Assembly (NCBI RefSeq): GCF_017875955.1
Contig: NZ_JAGINK010000001.1
Coordinates: 1,271,001-1,335,000 of the forward strand
Direction: 5' to 3'
From: Pseudomonas sp. BP8
GTDB taxonomy: Bacteria > Pseudomonadota > Gammaproteobacteria > Pseudomonadales > Pseudomonadaceae
Length of the DNA stretch: 64,000 bases
Positions within the stretch are counted from its first letter, which is position 1; each line of letters starts with the position of its first letter. The notes beneath the pieces were generated by a model. The model did no database searches, was not told the origin of the DNA, and saw only the letters and a list, made by a program, of their open reading frames with translations. Position numbers and translations under genes: made by a program. Below are positions 50,113-59,794 of the stretch, one piece after another.

Positions 50113-50879
50113 TGCTCGAAGTCGAAGGGCTGCATCTGCGCCGGGGTAGCGTCGAGGTCCTGCACGATCTTCACCTGACCCTGCAGCCGGGCCAGATCCT
50201 TGGCGTGCTCGGGCCCAATGGTGCTGGCAAGAGCAGCCTGCTCGGCGCGCTGTGTGGTGAGCTGACGCCTGACCAGGGTCGGGTGCGCCTGCTGGGCCGT
50301 GAATTGGCGCAGTGGGGCGGCCAGGCGCGGGCGCGCCATCTGGCAGTGTTACCACAGGTGTCCAGCCTCGGTTTTGCCTTCCGAGTCGAAGAAGTGGTTG
50401 GCATGGGTCGCTTACCCCATGGTAGCGGCAAGCAACGTGACCAAGAGATCATCGAGGCCGCGCTGCGTGCAGCGGATGCCTGGCACCTGCTGCAACGCAG
50501 CTACCTGGCGCTGTCTGGCGGTGAACGCCAGCGCGTGCACCTGGCGCGGGTGCTGGCGCAACTGTGGCCAGGCGAGGCTGGGGCCACGCTGCTGCTTGAC
50601 GAACCCACTTCAATGCTTGACCCGTTGCATCAGCACACCACCCTGCAGGCGGTCCGTAGCTTCGCCGACCGCGGCGGCGCCGTACTGGTCATCCTGCATG
50701 ATCTGAACCTGGCGGCGCGTTACTGTGCCCAGGTGCTGCTCCTCGAACAGGGGCGCTGCCATGCCTTGGATACGCCACGCCAGGTGCTCACGCCAAAGGC
50801 GTTGAAAGCCGTGTTCGGTATCGATGTGCTGGTCCAGGATCATCCGGAGCGTGGCCATCCGCTGATCATCACTCGTTAG
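50112..50879 (+). CDS. hmuV: Haemin ABC transporter, ATP-binding protein
   Basis: ATPase of the haem importer, PhuV-like. Walker [12 protein letters not shown] (about 34-44), signature [13 protein letters not shown] (about 135-147) and Walker [13 protein letters not shown] (about 158-169) are intact. At 255 residues it is normal. The ATG overlaps the hmuU stop. Confidence 0.97.
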   Translation: MLEVEGLHLRRGSVEVLHDLHLTLQPGQILGVLGPNGAGKSSLLGALCGELTPDQGRVRLLGRELAQWGGQARARHLAVLPQVSSLGFAFRVEEVVGMGRLPHGSGKQRDQEIIEAALRAADAWHLLQRSYLALSGGERQRVHLARVLAQLWPGEAGATLLLDEPTSMLDPLHQHTTLQAVRSFADRGGAVLVILHDLNLAARYCAQVLLLEQGRCHALDTPRQVLTPKALKAVFGIDVLVQDHPERGHPLIITR

Positions 50880-50889
50880 GAGGCTCGCC

Positions 50890-51783
50890 ATGCGTTATCC
50901 GTTGCTGTCGCTTTGCCTTGCCCTGGCCTTGAGTGGTTGCCAGGCGCACTCATCCCGCGTGCCGGCATTGCCGGCCTGGCCAAGCAGTGAAGGTCGTGAC
51001 AGCGCCGAGTTGGGGCAGATTCGCGAGCTTGCCAGCGGTCGTCTGCTCAGCCCGCAGCAATTGCTCGCGCAGTTGGCCGATACGCCTCGGGTGCTGGTGG
51101 GAGAAAAGCATGACAACCCCGACCATCATGCCCTGCAACTGTGGCTGCTGCGCGCCCTGCAGGGGCAGCGTGCGCAGGGCAGCCTGCTGCTGGAAATGCT
51201 CCAGCCCGAGCAGCAGGCGCGGGTTGACGCACTGGTCGGCAAGTCGCCCTTGCCGGATGACCTGGCCCAGGCCTTGGCCTGGCAAGAGGGCTGGGACTGG
51301 GCATTCTACGGGCCGATCGTGCGCGAGGCGCTGCAGCAGCAGGTAGCGTTGCTGGCGGCCAATCTTTCTACCGACGAGCTGCGTCAGGCCTATCGTCAGC
51401 CGACCGCAATCGAGGGACCGCAGTCGAATGCGCCTGCAGTCAAGGCGGCGCTGTTGCAGCAGGTGCGCGAGGGGCACTGCGGATTGCTCCCGGACAGCCA
51501 ACTGCCGGCGATGCTGGCTGTCCAGCAGCAGCGAGATCGACGCATTGCCGAGCGGTTGCTGGCGGCACCACAGCCCGCCTTGCTGTTTGCCGGCAGTTAT
51601 CACGTGCGCAAGGATCTGGGCGTACCGCTGCATCTGGCCGACCTTGGCGCCAAGGGCGAGACCAAGGTGGTGCTGCTGGCCGAGGTTGGCGAGACGGTGG
51701 AACCGGGGATGGCCGATTACGTGTGGTTCACCGCCGCGCTGCCTGAGCAGGATTATTGTGCTCAGTTGCGCAAAACCCATTGA
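50890..51783 (+). CDS. ChaN-family haem-binding lipoprotein (PhuW-like)
   Basis: A 297-residue predicted lipoprotein with lipobox LSGC (Cys17). The body shows the Tiki/ChaN pattern: VLVGEKHDNPDHHALQLW (about 69-86) with the conserved Glu/His set, LLLEMLQPEQQ, and LLFAGSYHVRKDLGVP near residue 235. ChaN from Campylobacter binds haem, and the P. aeruginosa relative PhuW is in the phu operon. It begins ten bases after hmuV with an AGGAGGC site. A haem-handling role is inferred. Confidence 0.88.
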   Translation: MRYPLLSLCLALALSGCQAHSSRVPALPAWPSSEGRDSAELGQIRELASGRLLSPQQLLAQLADTPRVLVGEKHDNPDHHALQLWLLRALQGQRAQGSLLLEMLQPEQQARVDALVGKSPLPDDLAQALAWQEGWDWAFYGPIVREALQQQVALLAANLSTDELRQAYRQPTAIEGPQSNAPAVKAALLQQVREGHCGLLPDSQLPAMLAVQQQRDRRIAERLLAAPQPALLFAGSYHVRKDLGVPLHLADLGAKGETKVVLLAEVGETVEPGMADYVWFTAALPEQDYCAQLRKTH

Positions 51784-51802
51784 GCATCTGGCGCGACGCG
51801 GT

Positions 51803-51832
51803 CCCTGTAGCGGGCTTGCCCCGCGAACAGGC
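51803..51832. repeat. REP palindrome after the ChaN gene
   Basis: CCTGTAGCGGG-CTTGC-CCCGCGAACAGG, about 20 bases after the ChaN stop. It also lies just past the PrrF terminator. Confidence 0.8.
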
Positions 51833-51861
51833 CTGACAGCCCACCGCGCTAAATCGCAGGC

Positions 51862-51975
51862 AAAAAAAGACCCGGCAAAAAGCCGGGTCAATAACCGTGA
51901 TTAGCCTGATGAGGAGATAATCTGAGAGTCCGAACCAGGGGCTTTCAGGTTACCCAACCAGTCTCGCGACCAGTT
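51862..51975 (-). ncRNA. prrF: Iron-responsive small RNA PrrF
   Basis: The minus-strand sequence begins AACTGGTCGCGAGA and contains the conserved target-pairing core (CTCAGATTATCTCCTCATCA, near 51921-51902), followed by GGCTAATCACGG. It ends in the terminator GACCCGGC-TTTTT-GCCGGGTC plus seven Ts (51862-51889). About 114 bases, as for PrrF. It has a sigma-70 promoter overlapped by a Fur box. PrrF is made when iron is low and shuts down iron-using proteins. In P. aeruginosa two copies sit in tandem beside phuW; here there is one copy beside the phuW-like gene. Confidence 0.93.
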
Positions 51976-51976
51976 G

Positions 51977-52009
51977 TGATAATCATAACGATTCTCATTT
52001 CTACGTCAA
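51977..52009 (-). promoter_or_regulatory. PrrF promoter with overlapping Fur box
   Basis: On the minus strand, TTGACG (52004-52009) and TATGAT (51982-51987) are 16 bp apart, with the start near 51975. The Fur-like sequence AATGAGAATCGTTATGATTA (within 51977-51999) covers the spacer and -10, so iron-loaded Fur would block it. Confidence 0.85.
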
Positions 52010-52022
52010 TCCCTTTCCTGAT

Positions 52023-52301
52023 TTATTTCTGATTTTTTTGCGGAGGGTTCTTGGCGTCCAGCTGCTGATTGAGCGCTTGCTTGCGTTCGGCAGGCAAATC
52101 GTTCCAGTGCATGTCCAGCAGCGCGCCCTCGATTGCGTACAGCAACACTTTCGACGCCCGGAAGCCTCGGGTTCGCACCGCCTGATAAGCGCCAACCGCG
52201 CCCAGCCGACGAAGGTCCGATGCGTTATGGATACCGGCCGCATGCAACCACTGAGCGGAGGTCTTGCCAAGGTTCTTCAGGTGTTGCAGTTCATCGTTCA
52301 T
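52023..52301 (-). CDS. TfoX C-terminal-domain protein
   Basis: A 92-residue protein made only of the TfoX/Sxy C-terminal helical domain (LKNLGKTSAQWLHAAGIHNASDLRRLGAVGAY, about 8-39). It lacks the N-terminal TfoX domain found in competence regulators, so a competence role should not be assumed. The gene ends 14 bases before the PrrF -35 box; PrrF's terminator may also serve it. Confidence 0.88.
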   Translation of the reverse strand: MNDELQHLKNLGKTSAQWLHAAGIHNASDLRRLGAVGAYQAVRTRGFRASKVLLYAIEGALLDMHWNDLPAERKQALNQQLDAKNPPQKNQK

Positions 52302-52434
52302 CGAGCCTCCTTGCGATGGCTGAACGGGTCATGTGGAAAATCGCGAGCAGGTCAGACAGGAGTGTAGCGGGGGCTGGGAGATACGCGGCGTTTTGCCATC
52401 GGAGCCGACGGGATGCTGCTGGAGGGGTGGGGCA

Positions 52435-52477
52435 GTGCAGGCGACTTCGCGGGCTTGCCCCGCAAAGTCGCCTGCAC
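52435..52477. repeat. Near-perfect 43-bp REP palindrome
   Basis: GTGCAGGCGACTTCGCGGG pairs with CCCGCAAAGTCGCCTGCAC around CTTGC, with one mismatch. It lies 30 bases past the stop of the minus-strand kinase/P-loop gene and may serve as its 3' end. Confidence 0.85.
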
Positions 52478-52508
52478 AAATACGATCAATATCCGGCTGA
52501 AGGAAGGC

Positions 52509-54071
52509 TTACAGCCCTGGCAGGCGCTGGCGAATCTGCTCGATCAGCTGGTCCATGCTGGCGCTTTCCTGAGTGTCGACGCGCTTGCTGTCGCGCAGCT
52601 CCTGCTCGGTCAACGGTTCGCGGCTGGCCTGTTGCGCCTTGACCACGTCGAGGGTCGCGTCCGAGGGATCGTCGTTGTCCGCCTGACGCTGGGCCAGCCA
52701 GCTTTCGATGACGGCCTCGGGAGCATGGCAGTCGAGGATCAACAGCGGTACGCCGGTCCCGCTGGCGACGTCTGCCGCGGCCTGGCGTTGCTCGCGCTTG
52801 AGATAGGTCGCATCCAGTACCACCGGGAAGCCCGCGCGCAGAATCACCTCGGCCAATTGATGCAGACGCTGGTAGGTGGCGGCGCTAGCCTCTTGTTGAT
52901 AGATACCGGCCTGCAACTGGCCGGCATTGTGCTCGACCTGCTCACCGAACAAGCGCTTGCGCTCGACGTCGGAGCGCACGCGGATTGCCCCCAGCGCCTC
53001 GACCAAGCGCATCGACACATGGCTCTTGCCCACTGCCGAGACACCGTGGGTGATGGCCAGCATACGCGAGGGGATCGCGCTGTAGCTTTCGGCCAGGTTG
53101 GCATAGTTGCGGTAGGTGCGCAGGGTAGTGGCACGCTGCACGCCATCGGCATCGGCCGGCATGCTGAACAGTGCGACCTTGGCGCGGACCAGGGCGCGGT
53201 AGGCTTTGTAGAAGTTGAGCAGTTCAAGCCCTTGGTAATCGCCGGTCAGCTCGAGGTACTGACTGATGAAACGCCGTGCCAGGCATTTCAGGCCGCGGTC
53301 TTCGAGGTCCATGGCGAGGAAGCCGGTATCGGCCCAGACATCGGTCTTGCGGAACGGCTCGTTGAATTCGATGCAGTCGAAGATGACTACCTGGCCATTG
53401 ATCACCGTGGCGTTGCCGAGGTGGATATCACCGTGGCATTCGCGAATGAAACCGTTGGCCTTGCGCGCCTCGAACAGGCCTTGCAGGCGGTCGAAACTGC
53501 TCCGCGCCCAGGCCTGCAGGTTGTCCAGTTGCTGCAGGTCGGCCTTGTCGCTGAGGAACGGGCGAATCTGCTCGAAGTTCTGCTCGACCGGTGCCATTAC
53601 GCTCTCAGGCGAGCCGAACGGCTCCTCGGCCGCGACCTTGGGGGTCTGCAGGTGGAACTCGGCGATCTGCCGGGCCATCTGGTCGATATGGCTGGCGGTC
53701 AGTTCACCATTGGCCTGCAGGGTGCTGAGCAACTGGCTCTGAGGGAACTGACGCATCTTCAGGGCAAACTCGATCGGCTCACCTTCGCCGCCCAGCTGAG
53801 GTGCTTCGACACTGCCGGTGATTGGCAGGACGTCCAGGTAGAGACCGTCGGTCAGGCGTTGGTTAAGGCGCAACTCTTCGTTACAGAAATGCCCACGCTG
53901 GTCCAGGCCGGTGAAGTCGAGAAAGCCGAAGTTCATCGGCTTCTTGATCTTGTAGGCGTACTCACCGGTGAGCAGGACCCAGGAGATGTGCGTCTCGATG
54001 AGCTGGAAGCCATCCACGGGGTGAGGGTAGAGGGCAGGGTTCTGCAGGGCACTGATGAGGGCTTGGCTCAC
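52509..54071 (-). CDS. Fusion of aminoglycoside-phosphotransferase-like kinase and P-loop ATPase
   Basis: A 520-residue protein of unknown substrate. The N-terminal half (about 1-320) has a kinase-like fold with YAYKIKKP, the catalytic-loop motif ECHGDIHLGN (about 216) and IFDCIEFNE. The C-terminal part (about 340-500) is a P-loop kinase domain with HGVSAVGKSHVS, an altered Walker A (SAVGKS), and later VVLDATYLKREQR. This two-domain layout is common in proteobacteria and does not by itself imply drug resistance. The GTG at 54071 has AAGGA six bases upstream. It is divergent from mrcB. Confidence 0.85.
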   Translation of the reverse strand: MSQALISALQNPALYPHPVDGFQLIETHISWVLLTGEYAYKIKKPMNFGFLDFTGLDQRGHFCNEELRLNQRLTDGLYLDVLPITGSVEAPQLGGEGEPIEFALKMRQFPQSQLLSTLQANGELTASHIDQMARQIAEFHLQTPKVAAEEPFGSPESVMAPVEQNFEQIRPFLSDKADLQQLDNLQAWARSSFDRLQGLFEARKANGFIRECHGDIHLGNATVINGQVVIFDCIEFNEPFRKTDVWADTGFLAMDLEDRGLKCLARRFISQYLELTGDYQGLELLNFYKAYRALVRAKVALFSMPADADGVQRATTLRTYRNYANLAESYSAIPSRMLAITHGVSAVGKSHVSMRLVEALGAIRVRSDVERKRLFGEQVEHNAGQLQAGIYQQEASAATYQRLHQLAEVILRAGFPVVLDATYLKREQRQAAADVASGTGVPLLILDCHAPEAVIESWLAQRQADNDDPSDATLDVVKAQQASREPLTEQELRDSKRVDTQESASMDQLIEQIRQRLPGL

Positions 54072-54164
54072 GGGCAATCCTTCGGAGTAAGGGAATTCGA
54101 ATGCGCCATTATGGTCAATGGTGCCGTCCCTGCATACCGCCGGGCCTGCCTTGACTAAAGTGCG

Positions 54165-54170
54165 TATAAT
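54165..54170 (+). promoter_or_regulatory. Possible -10 element just before mrcB
   Basis: A perfect TATAAT lies eight bases before the mrcB ATG. No -35 at 16-18 bp is convincing. If used, transcription would start one or two bases before the start codon, giving a leaderless mRNA. Confidence 0.35.
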
Positions 54171-54178
54171 CCGCCGCC

Positions 54179-56500
54179 ATGACTCGATCCCGAAATCCCC
54201 GTACTCCGCAGAAACGCTCGCCCGGCCGCTCCCGTGCCTGGCTGGGTTGGGCCCTGAAGCTCAGCCTGGTCGGCCTGGTGATCGTCGCCGGCTTTGCGAT
54301 CTACCTCGATGCCATCGTCCAGGAGAAGTTCTCCGGCAAGCGCTGGACTATCCCGGCCAAGGTGTATGCCCGGCCGTTGGAGCTGTTCGTCGGCCAGAAG
54401 CTGAGCAAGAACGACTTCCTTACCGAGCTCGATGCCCTCGGCTATCGCCGCGAAAGCGCGGCCAACGGCCCGGGTGCAGCGTCGGTCAACGGTAACAACG
54501 TCGACCTCAATACCCGTGGCTTCCAGTTCTATGAAGGCATGGAACCCGCGCAGTTCGTGCGTGTACGCTTCTCCGGCGACTATGTCGCAGGGATGAGCGG
54601 CGCCAACGGCGGCAAGCTCGACGTGGTGCGTCTGGAACCGCTGATGATCGGCGGTATCTACCCGAAGAACCTCGAAGACCGCATCCTGATCAAGATCGAC
54701 CAGGTGCCGCCTTACCTGCTGGAAACTCTGATCGCGACCGAAGACCGCGATTTCTACAGCCATTTCGGCGTTTCGCCGAAGTCGATTGCCCGTGCGGTGT
54801 GGGTCAACACTTCGTCCGGCGCCATGCGCCAGGGCGGCAGTACCCTGACCCAGCAGTTGGTGAAGAACTTCTACCTGACCAACGAACGCAGCCTCAGCCG
54901 CAAGCTGACCGAGGCGATGATGGCGGTCCTGCTCGAGCTGCACTACGACAAGCGCGAGATCCTTGAGGCGTACCTCAACGAGGTGTTCGTCGGCCAAGAC
55001 GGCCAGCGCGCCGTGCACGGCTTCGGCCTGGCTAGCCAGTTCTTCTTCAGTCAGCCGCTGCAGGAGCTCAAGTTGCACCAGATCGCCTTGTTGGTGGGTA
55101 TGGTCAAAGGCCCGTCCTATTACAACCCGCGGCGTTACCCGGAGCGTGCTCTGACGCGCCGCAACCTGGTGCTGGACCTGCTCGCAGAGCAGGGCGTGGC
55201 GAGCAAGGAAGTGATTGAAGCGGCGAAAAAGATGCCACTGGGTGTGACCAAGCGTGGCAGCCTCGCCGACAGCTCATTCCCGGCTTTCCTCGACCTGGTC
55301 AAGCGCCAGCTGCGCCAGGACTACCGTGACGAAGACTTGACCGAAGAAGGCCTGCGCATCTTCACCAGTTTCGACCCGATCCTGCAGATGAAGGCCGAAA
55401 CGGCGATGAGCGAAACCTTCAAGCGTCTGACCGGACGCAAGGGCTCAGATGCGGTCGAGTCGGCGATGGTCGTGACCAACCCGGAGACCGGTGAAGTGCA
55501 GGCGCTGATCGGCGGTCGCCAGTCGGGCTTCGCTGGCTTCAACCGGGCCATCGACGCGGTGCGGCCAATCGGCTCGCTGGTCAAGCCGGCGGTGTACCTG
55601 ACCGCGCTGGAAAAACCGAGCAAGTACACCCTCACCAGTTGGGTGCAGGACGAACCCTTCTCGGTCAAGGGCGCCGACGGCCAGGTCTGGCGTCCGCAAA
55701 ACTACGACCGGCGCCCGCACGGCACCATCTACCTGTATCAGGGCCTGGCCAACTCGTACAACCTGTCCACAGCCAAGCTGGGCCTGGAAGTCGGCGTGCC
55801 GAACGTGATCAAGACCATCGGTCGACTGGGCGTCAACGTCGACTGGCCGGCCTTCCCGTCGATGCTGCTGGGTGCGGGCGGGATGTCGCCGATGCAGGTC
55901 GCGACCATGTACCAGACCATCGCCAACGGTGGCTTCAACACGCCAATGCGCGGTATCCGCAGTGTGCTCACTGCCGAGGGCGAGCCGCTCAAGCGTTATC
56001 CGTTCCAGATCCAGCAGACCTTTGACCCAGGTGCCATTTATCTGGTGCAGAACGCCATGCAGCGGGTGATGCGTGAGGGTACCGGTCGTTCGGTCTACAG
56101 TGTGTTGCCGAACTCGCTGACCCTGGCCGGCAAGACCGGCACCAGTAACGACTCACGCGACAGCTGGTTCTCCGGCTTCAGCCAGGATCTGCTGGCGGTG
56201 GTCTGGCTCGGCCGCGATGACAATGGCAAGACGCCGTTCACCGGTGCCACCGGTGCACTGCAGGTCTGGACCAGTTTCATGCGCAAGGCCGACCCGCTGC
56301 CACTGGACATGCCGCAGCCGGACAACGTCGTGCAGTCGTGGATCGATCCGTACAGCGGCAACGGTTCCGACAGCACCTGTCCGGGAGCGGTGCAGATGCC
56401 GTATATTCGCGGCAGCGAACCGGCCGCTGGCGTCGCCTGTGGCGGTGAGCAGAATCCGGCAGATTCGGTCATGGACTGGGTCAAGGGCTGGATGAATTAA
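54179..56500 (+). CDS. mrcB: Penicillin-binding protein 1B (bifunctional)
   Basis: Class A PBP that polymerises and crosslinks peptidoglycan. A short basic cytoplasmic tail and one membrane helix (about 25-45) are followed by the UB2H-like domain (about 65-150). The GT51 glycosyltransferase has catalytic Glu in ATEDRDFYSHFG (about 183) and GGSTLTQQLVKNFYL. The transpeptidase has SxxK in GSLVKPAV (about 464), SYN in ANSYNLS and KTG in AGKTGTSND. At 773 residues it is normal. No clear ribosome-binding site precedes the ATG. Confidence 0.97.
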   Translation: MTRSRNPRTPQKRSPGRSRAWLGWALKLSLVGLVIVAGFAIYLDAIVQEKFSGKRWTIPAKVYARPLELFVGQKLSKNDFLTELDALGYRRESAANGPGAASVNGNNVDLNTRGFQFYEGMEPAQFVRVRFSGDYVAGMSGANGGKLDVVRLEPLMIGGIYPKNLEDRILIKIDQVPPYLLETLIATEDRDFYSHFGVSPKSIARAVWVNTSSGAMRQGGSTLTQQLVKNFYLTNERSLSRKLTEAMMAVLLELHYDKREILEAYLNEVFVGQDGQRAVHGFGLASQFFFSQPLQELKLHQIALLVGMVKGPSYYNPRRYPERALTRRNLVLDLLAEQGVASKEVIEAAKKMPLGVTKRGSLADSSFPAFLDLVKRQLRQDYRDEDLTEEGLRIFTSFDPILQMKAETAMSETFKRLTGRKGSDAVESAMVVTNPETGEVQALIGGRQSGFAGFNRAIDAVRPIGSLVKPAVYLTALEKPSKYTLTSWVQDEPFSVKGADGQVWRPQNYDRRPHGTIYLYQGLANSYNLSTAKLGLEVGVPNVIKTIGRLGVNVDWPAFPSMLLGAGGMSPMQVATMYQTIANGGFNTPMRGIRSVLTAEGEPLKRYPFQIQQTFDPGAIYLVQNAMQRVMREGTGRSVYSVLPNSLTLAGKTGTSNDSRDSWFSGFSQDLLAVVWLGRDDNGKTPFTGATGALQVWTSFMRKADPLPLDMPQPDNVVQSWIDPYSGNGSDSTCPGAVQMPYIRGSEPAAGVACGGEQNPADSVMDWVKGWMN

Positions 56501-56563
56501 GCTACTGGTGGCCTGGGCGGATCAGCCCCACAGGCCATCAGCCGCATTTGAAGAGGGTGTGAA

Positions 56564-57328
56564 GTGAACAAGTGGTGGTTTCCTGCCTTGACCGCGCTGG
56601 CCATGCTCCATGGCTGCGCCAGCGTTCCACGCGGCAATATCCCGGTGGTCGACTCCAGCTCTCGGGTGTCCAACAGTGAGCGGATCTCCGCCAACCGCAC
56701 GGCGGTCAATGCCGGCAGCGGCGGTACCCGCCAGGCGCAATCGCTGCCTGAAGATTCCGGGGTGACCGTGATGATCCCGCAGGGCGCGGGCGCATCCTCG
56801 ATCCAGACCTTCCCGGCCGCCAATGGCGCGGCGCCGATCAGTACGGCGCCGATCAGCACCGGGCCGATGACCACCAATCCCAATCCGATTGCCGATGAGC
56901 CGTTCGACATCGCCTCGATGAACAGCGCACCGGCTACCAGCAACGCCCCTACCGGGATCCCGCGCAGCAACACCACCAGCGGCAGCCTGTCGGCCGACGA
57001 GCAGCTCGATGGCCCGGTGCTGGCATTGCTGACCACCGCCCAGACGCAGCAGGGCAGCGGCGACTTCAACGGCGCTTCGTCGAGCCTGGAGCGTGCCCAG
57101 CGCATTGCCCCACGCGAGCCGCAGGTGCTGTTCCGCCTGGCCCAGGTGCGTCTGTCGCAGGGCGATGCGGCCCAGGCCGAGCAACTGGCACGGCGTGCCC
57201 TGACCTACGCCAATGGTCGCCCTGACCTGCAGGCAGAGCTGTGGAACACCATTGCCCAGGCTCGCGAGAAGCAAGGTGACAGCGCCGGCGCCGCACTTGC
57301 GCGACAGAAAGCGCGGGTCAATCTGTGA
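56564..57328 (+). CDS. lpoP: TPR-containing outer-membrane lipoprotein, probable PBP1b activator
   Basis: A 254-residue predicted lipoprotein: signal peptide with lipobox LHGC (Cys18), a long Ser/Thr/Pro/Ala/Asn-rich linker (about 20-145) able to cross the periplasm, and two TPR units (about 150-250; LERAQRIAPREPQVLFRLAQ). It starts with GTG after AGAGGG. Placement right after mrcB and this layout match LpoP, described from memory as the PBP1b activator of P. aeruginosa. The function is inferred from that. Confidence 0.8.
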   Translation: MNKWWFPALTALAMLHGCASVPRGNIPVVDSSSRVSNSERISANRTAVNAGSGGTRQAQSLPEDSGVTVMIPQGAGASSIQTFPAANGAAPISTAPISTGPMTTNPNPIADEPFDIASMNSAPATSNAPTGIPRSNTTSGSLSADEQLDGPVLALLTTAQTQQGSGDFNGASSSLERAQRIAPREPQVLFRLAQVRLSQGDAAQAEQLARRALTYANGRPDLQAELWNTIAQAREKQGDSAGAALARQKARVNL

Positions 57329-57660
57329 TGGCCGAGCAACGTATCCTCGACATCGCCGATCACCTGCTGCTGATCGAGCACGAATTGCGCAGCCAAGGCT
57401 GGTGGAGCGATCAGCCACCGAGTGCCGAAGCGCTCGCCAGTGTGGTGCCGTTTGCGGTGGATTCGATGAGCTTCGAGCTGTGGCTACAGTGGATTTTCCT
57501 GCCGCGAATGAAGCTCATTCTCGAGCATGGTCAGCCATTGCCAAGCGCTTCCGGCATTCTTGTAATGGCTGAAACGGTTTTCGTCGATCGTCCGGAGCAG
57601 AGTCGCGTGCTTCGCCGACTACTGGCTGAATTCGATCAAGTGATAAGCCGTTCCGCCTGA
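57328..57660 (+). CDS. yqcC: YqcC family protein (DUF446)
   Basis: A 110-residue helical protein. The pattern LRSQGWWSDQPPSAEALASVVPFAVDSM (split at about 22-49) and FELWLQWIFLPRMKLILE is that of YqcC. In E. coli yqcC is next to the pseudouridine synthase truC; here it is next to mrcB-lpoP instead. The ATG overlaps the lpoP stop (TGATG). Function unknown. Confidence 0.88.
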   Translation: MAEQRILDIADHLLLIEHELRSQGWWSDQPPSAEALASVVPFAVDSMSFELWLQWIFLPRMKLILEHGQPLPSASGILVMAETVFVDRPEQSRVLRRLLAEFDQVISRSA

Positions 57661-57680
57661 TTTCTTCTGTTTTTCTTTGA

Positions 57681-57708
57681 AGAGCCGCAGATTGCGGCTC
57701 TTTTTTTG
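57681..57708 (+). terminator. Intrinsic terminator after yqcC
   Basis: AGAGCCGCA and TGCGGCTCT form a 9-bp stem around GAT, followed by seven Ts. Confidence 0.92.
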
Positions 57709-57791
57709 TCTTTTGTTTGTTTTTCTGCTGCTGTCTGATTGATTCGTGGTGGAACGAATTCATCCTGAGGAAAAATTGGCAATAATTTTTC

Positions 57792-57820
57792 TTGACTTAA
57801 TGGCGGCGAATCACAAGAAT
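57792..57820 (+). promoter_or_regulatory. Probable ilvI promoter
   Basis: TTGACT (57792-57797) and AAGAAT (57815-57820) are 17 bp apart in an AT-rich patch. The predicted start near 57827 gives a leader of about 240 bases. Confidence 0.5.
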
Positions 57821-57826
57821 CCAGTT

Positions 57827-58068
57827 TCCGCTTTAGAGGGACTGCCAGAAGCAGACCCGCTAAGCAGATCATGAGGCGCACACCCGCGCCGACTTGTAAC
57901 ACCCCGCAACGCGTTACCTCGCGCTGGGTGGGAAAACCCCGCAACACTCTGGGGTACTCCCAATACTTGCTCAGTCAGTGCTGACGTTCGCTCGTGCTCT
58001 GCTTGGCAGTAAACCTATTAAGACCCGTCCACTAGGGACGGTATTCTGGCGTTTTAGAGGTGAACAAC
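57827..58068 (+). promoter_or_regulatory. Long ilvI leader with a short ORF and hairpins
   Basis: The leader contains a 37-codon ORF (57871-57984; begins MRRTPAPTCN) without a run of Leu, Val or Ile codons, so it is not a classical ilv attenuator peptide. Possible stems include CCCCGC..GGGG near 57935-57955 and CCGTCC/GGACGG at 58025-58041 just before the ribosome-binding site. Its sequence looks structured, but I do not recognise a known RNA family. Confidence 0.4.
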
Positions 58069-59793
<1,725 letters not shown>

Positions 59794-59794
59794 T

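Noticed and set aside
52023..52301. Reading the TfoX-C protein as a competence regulator
   Set aside because: Only the C-terminal helical domain is present, and no competence genes are nearby.
52509..54071. Reading the kinase fusion as an aminoglycoside-resistance gene
   Set aside because: The APH-like fold is shared by many small-molecule kinases, and this two-domain form is part of the conserved chromosome; nothing here supports drug specificity.
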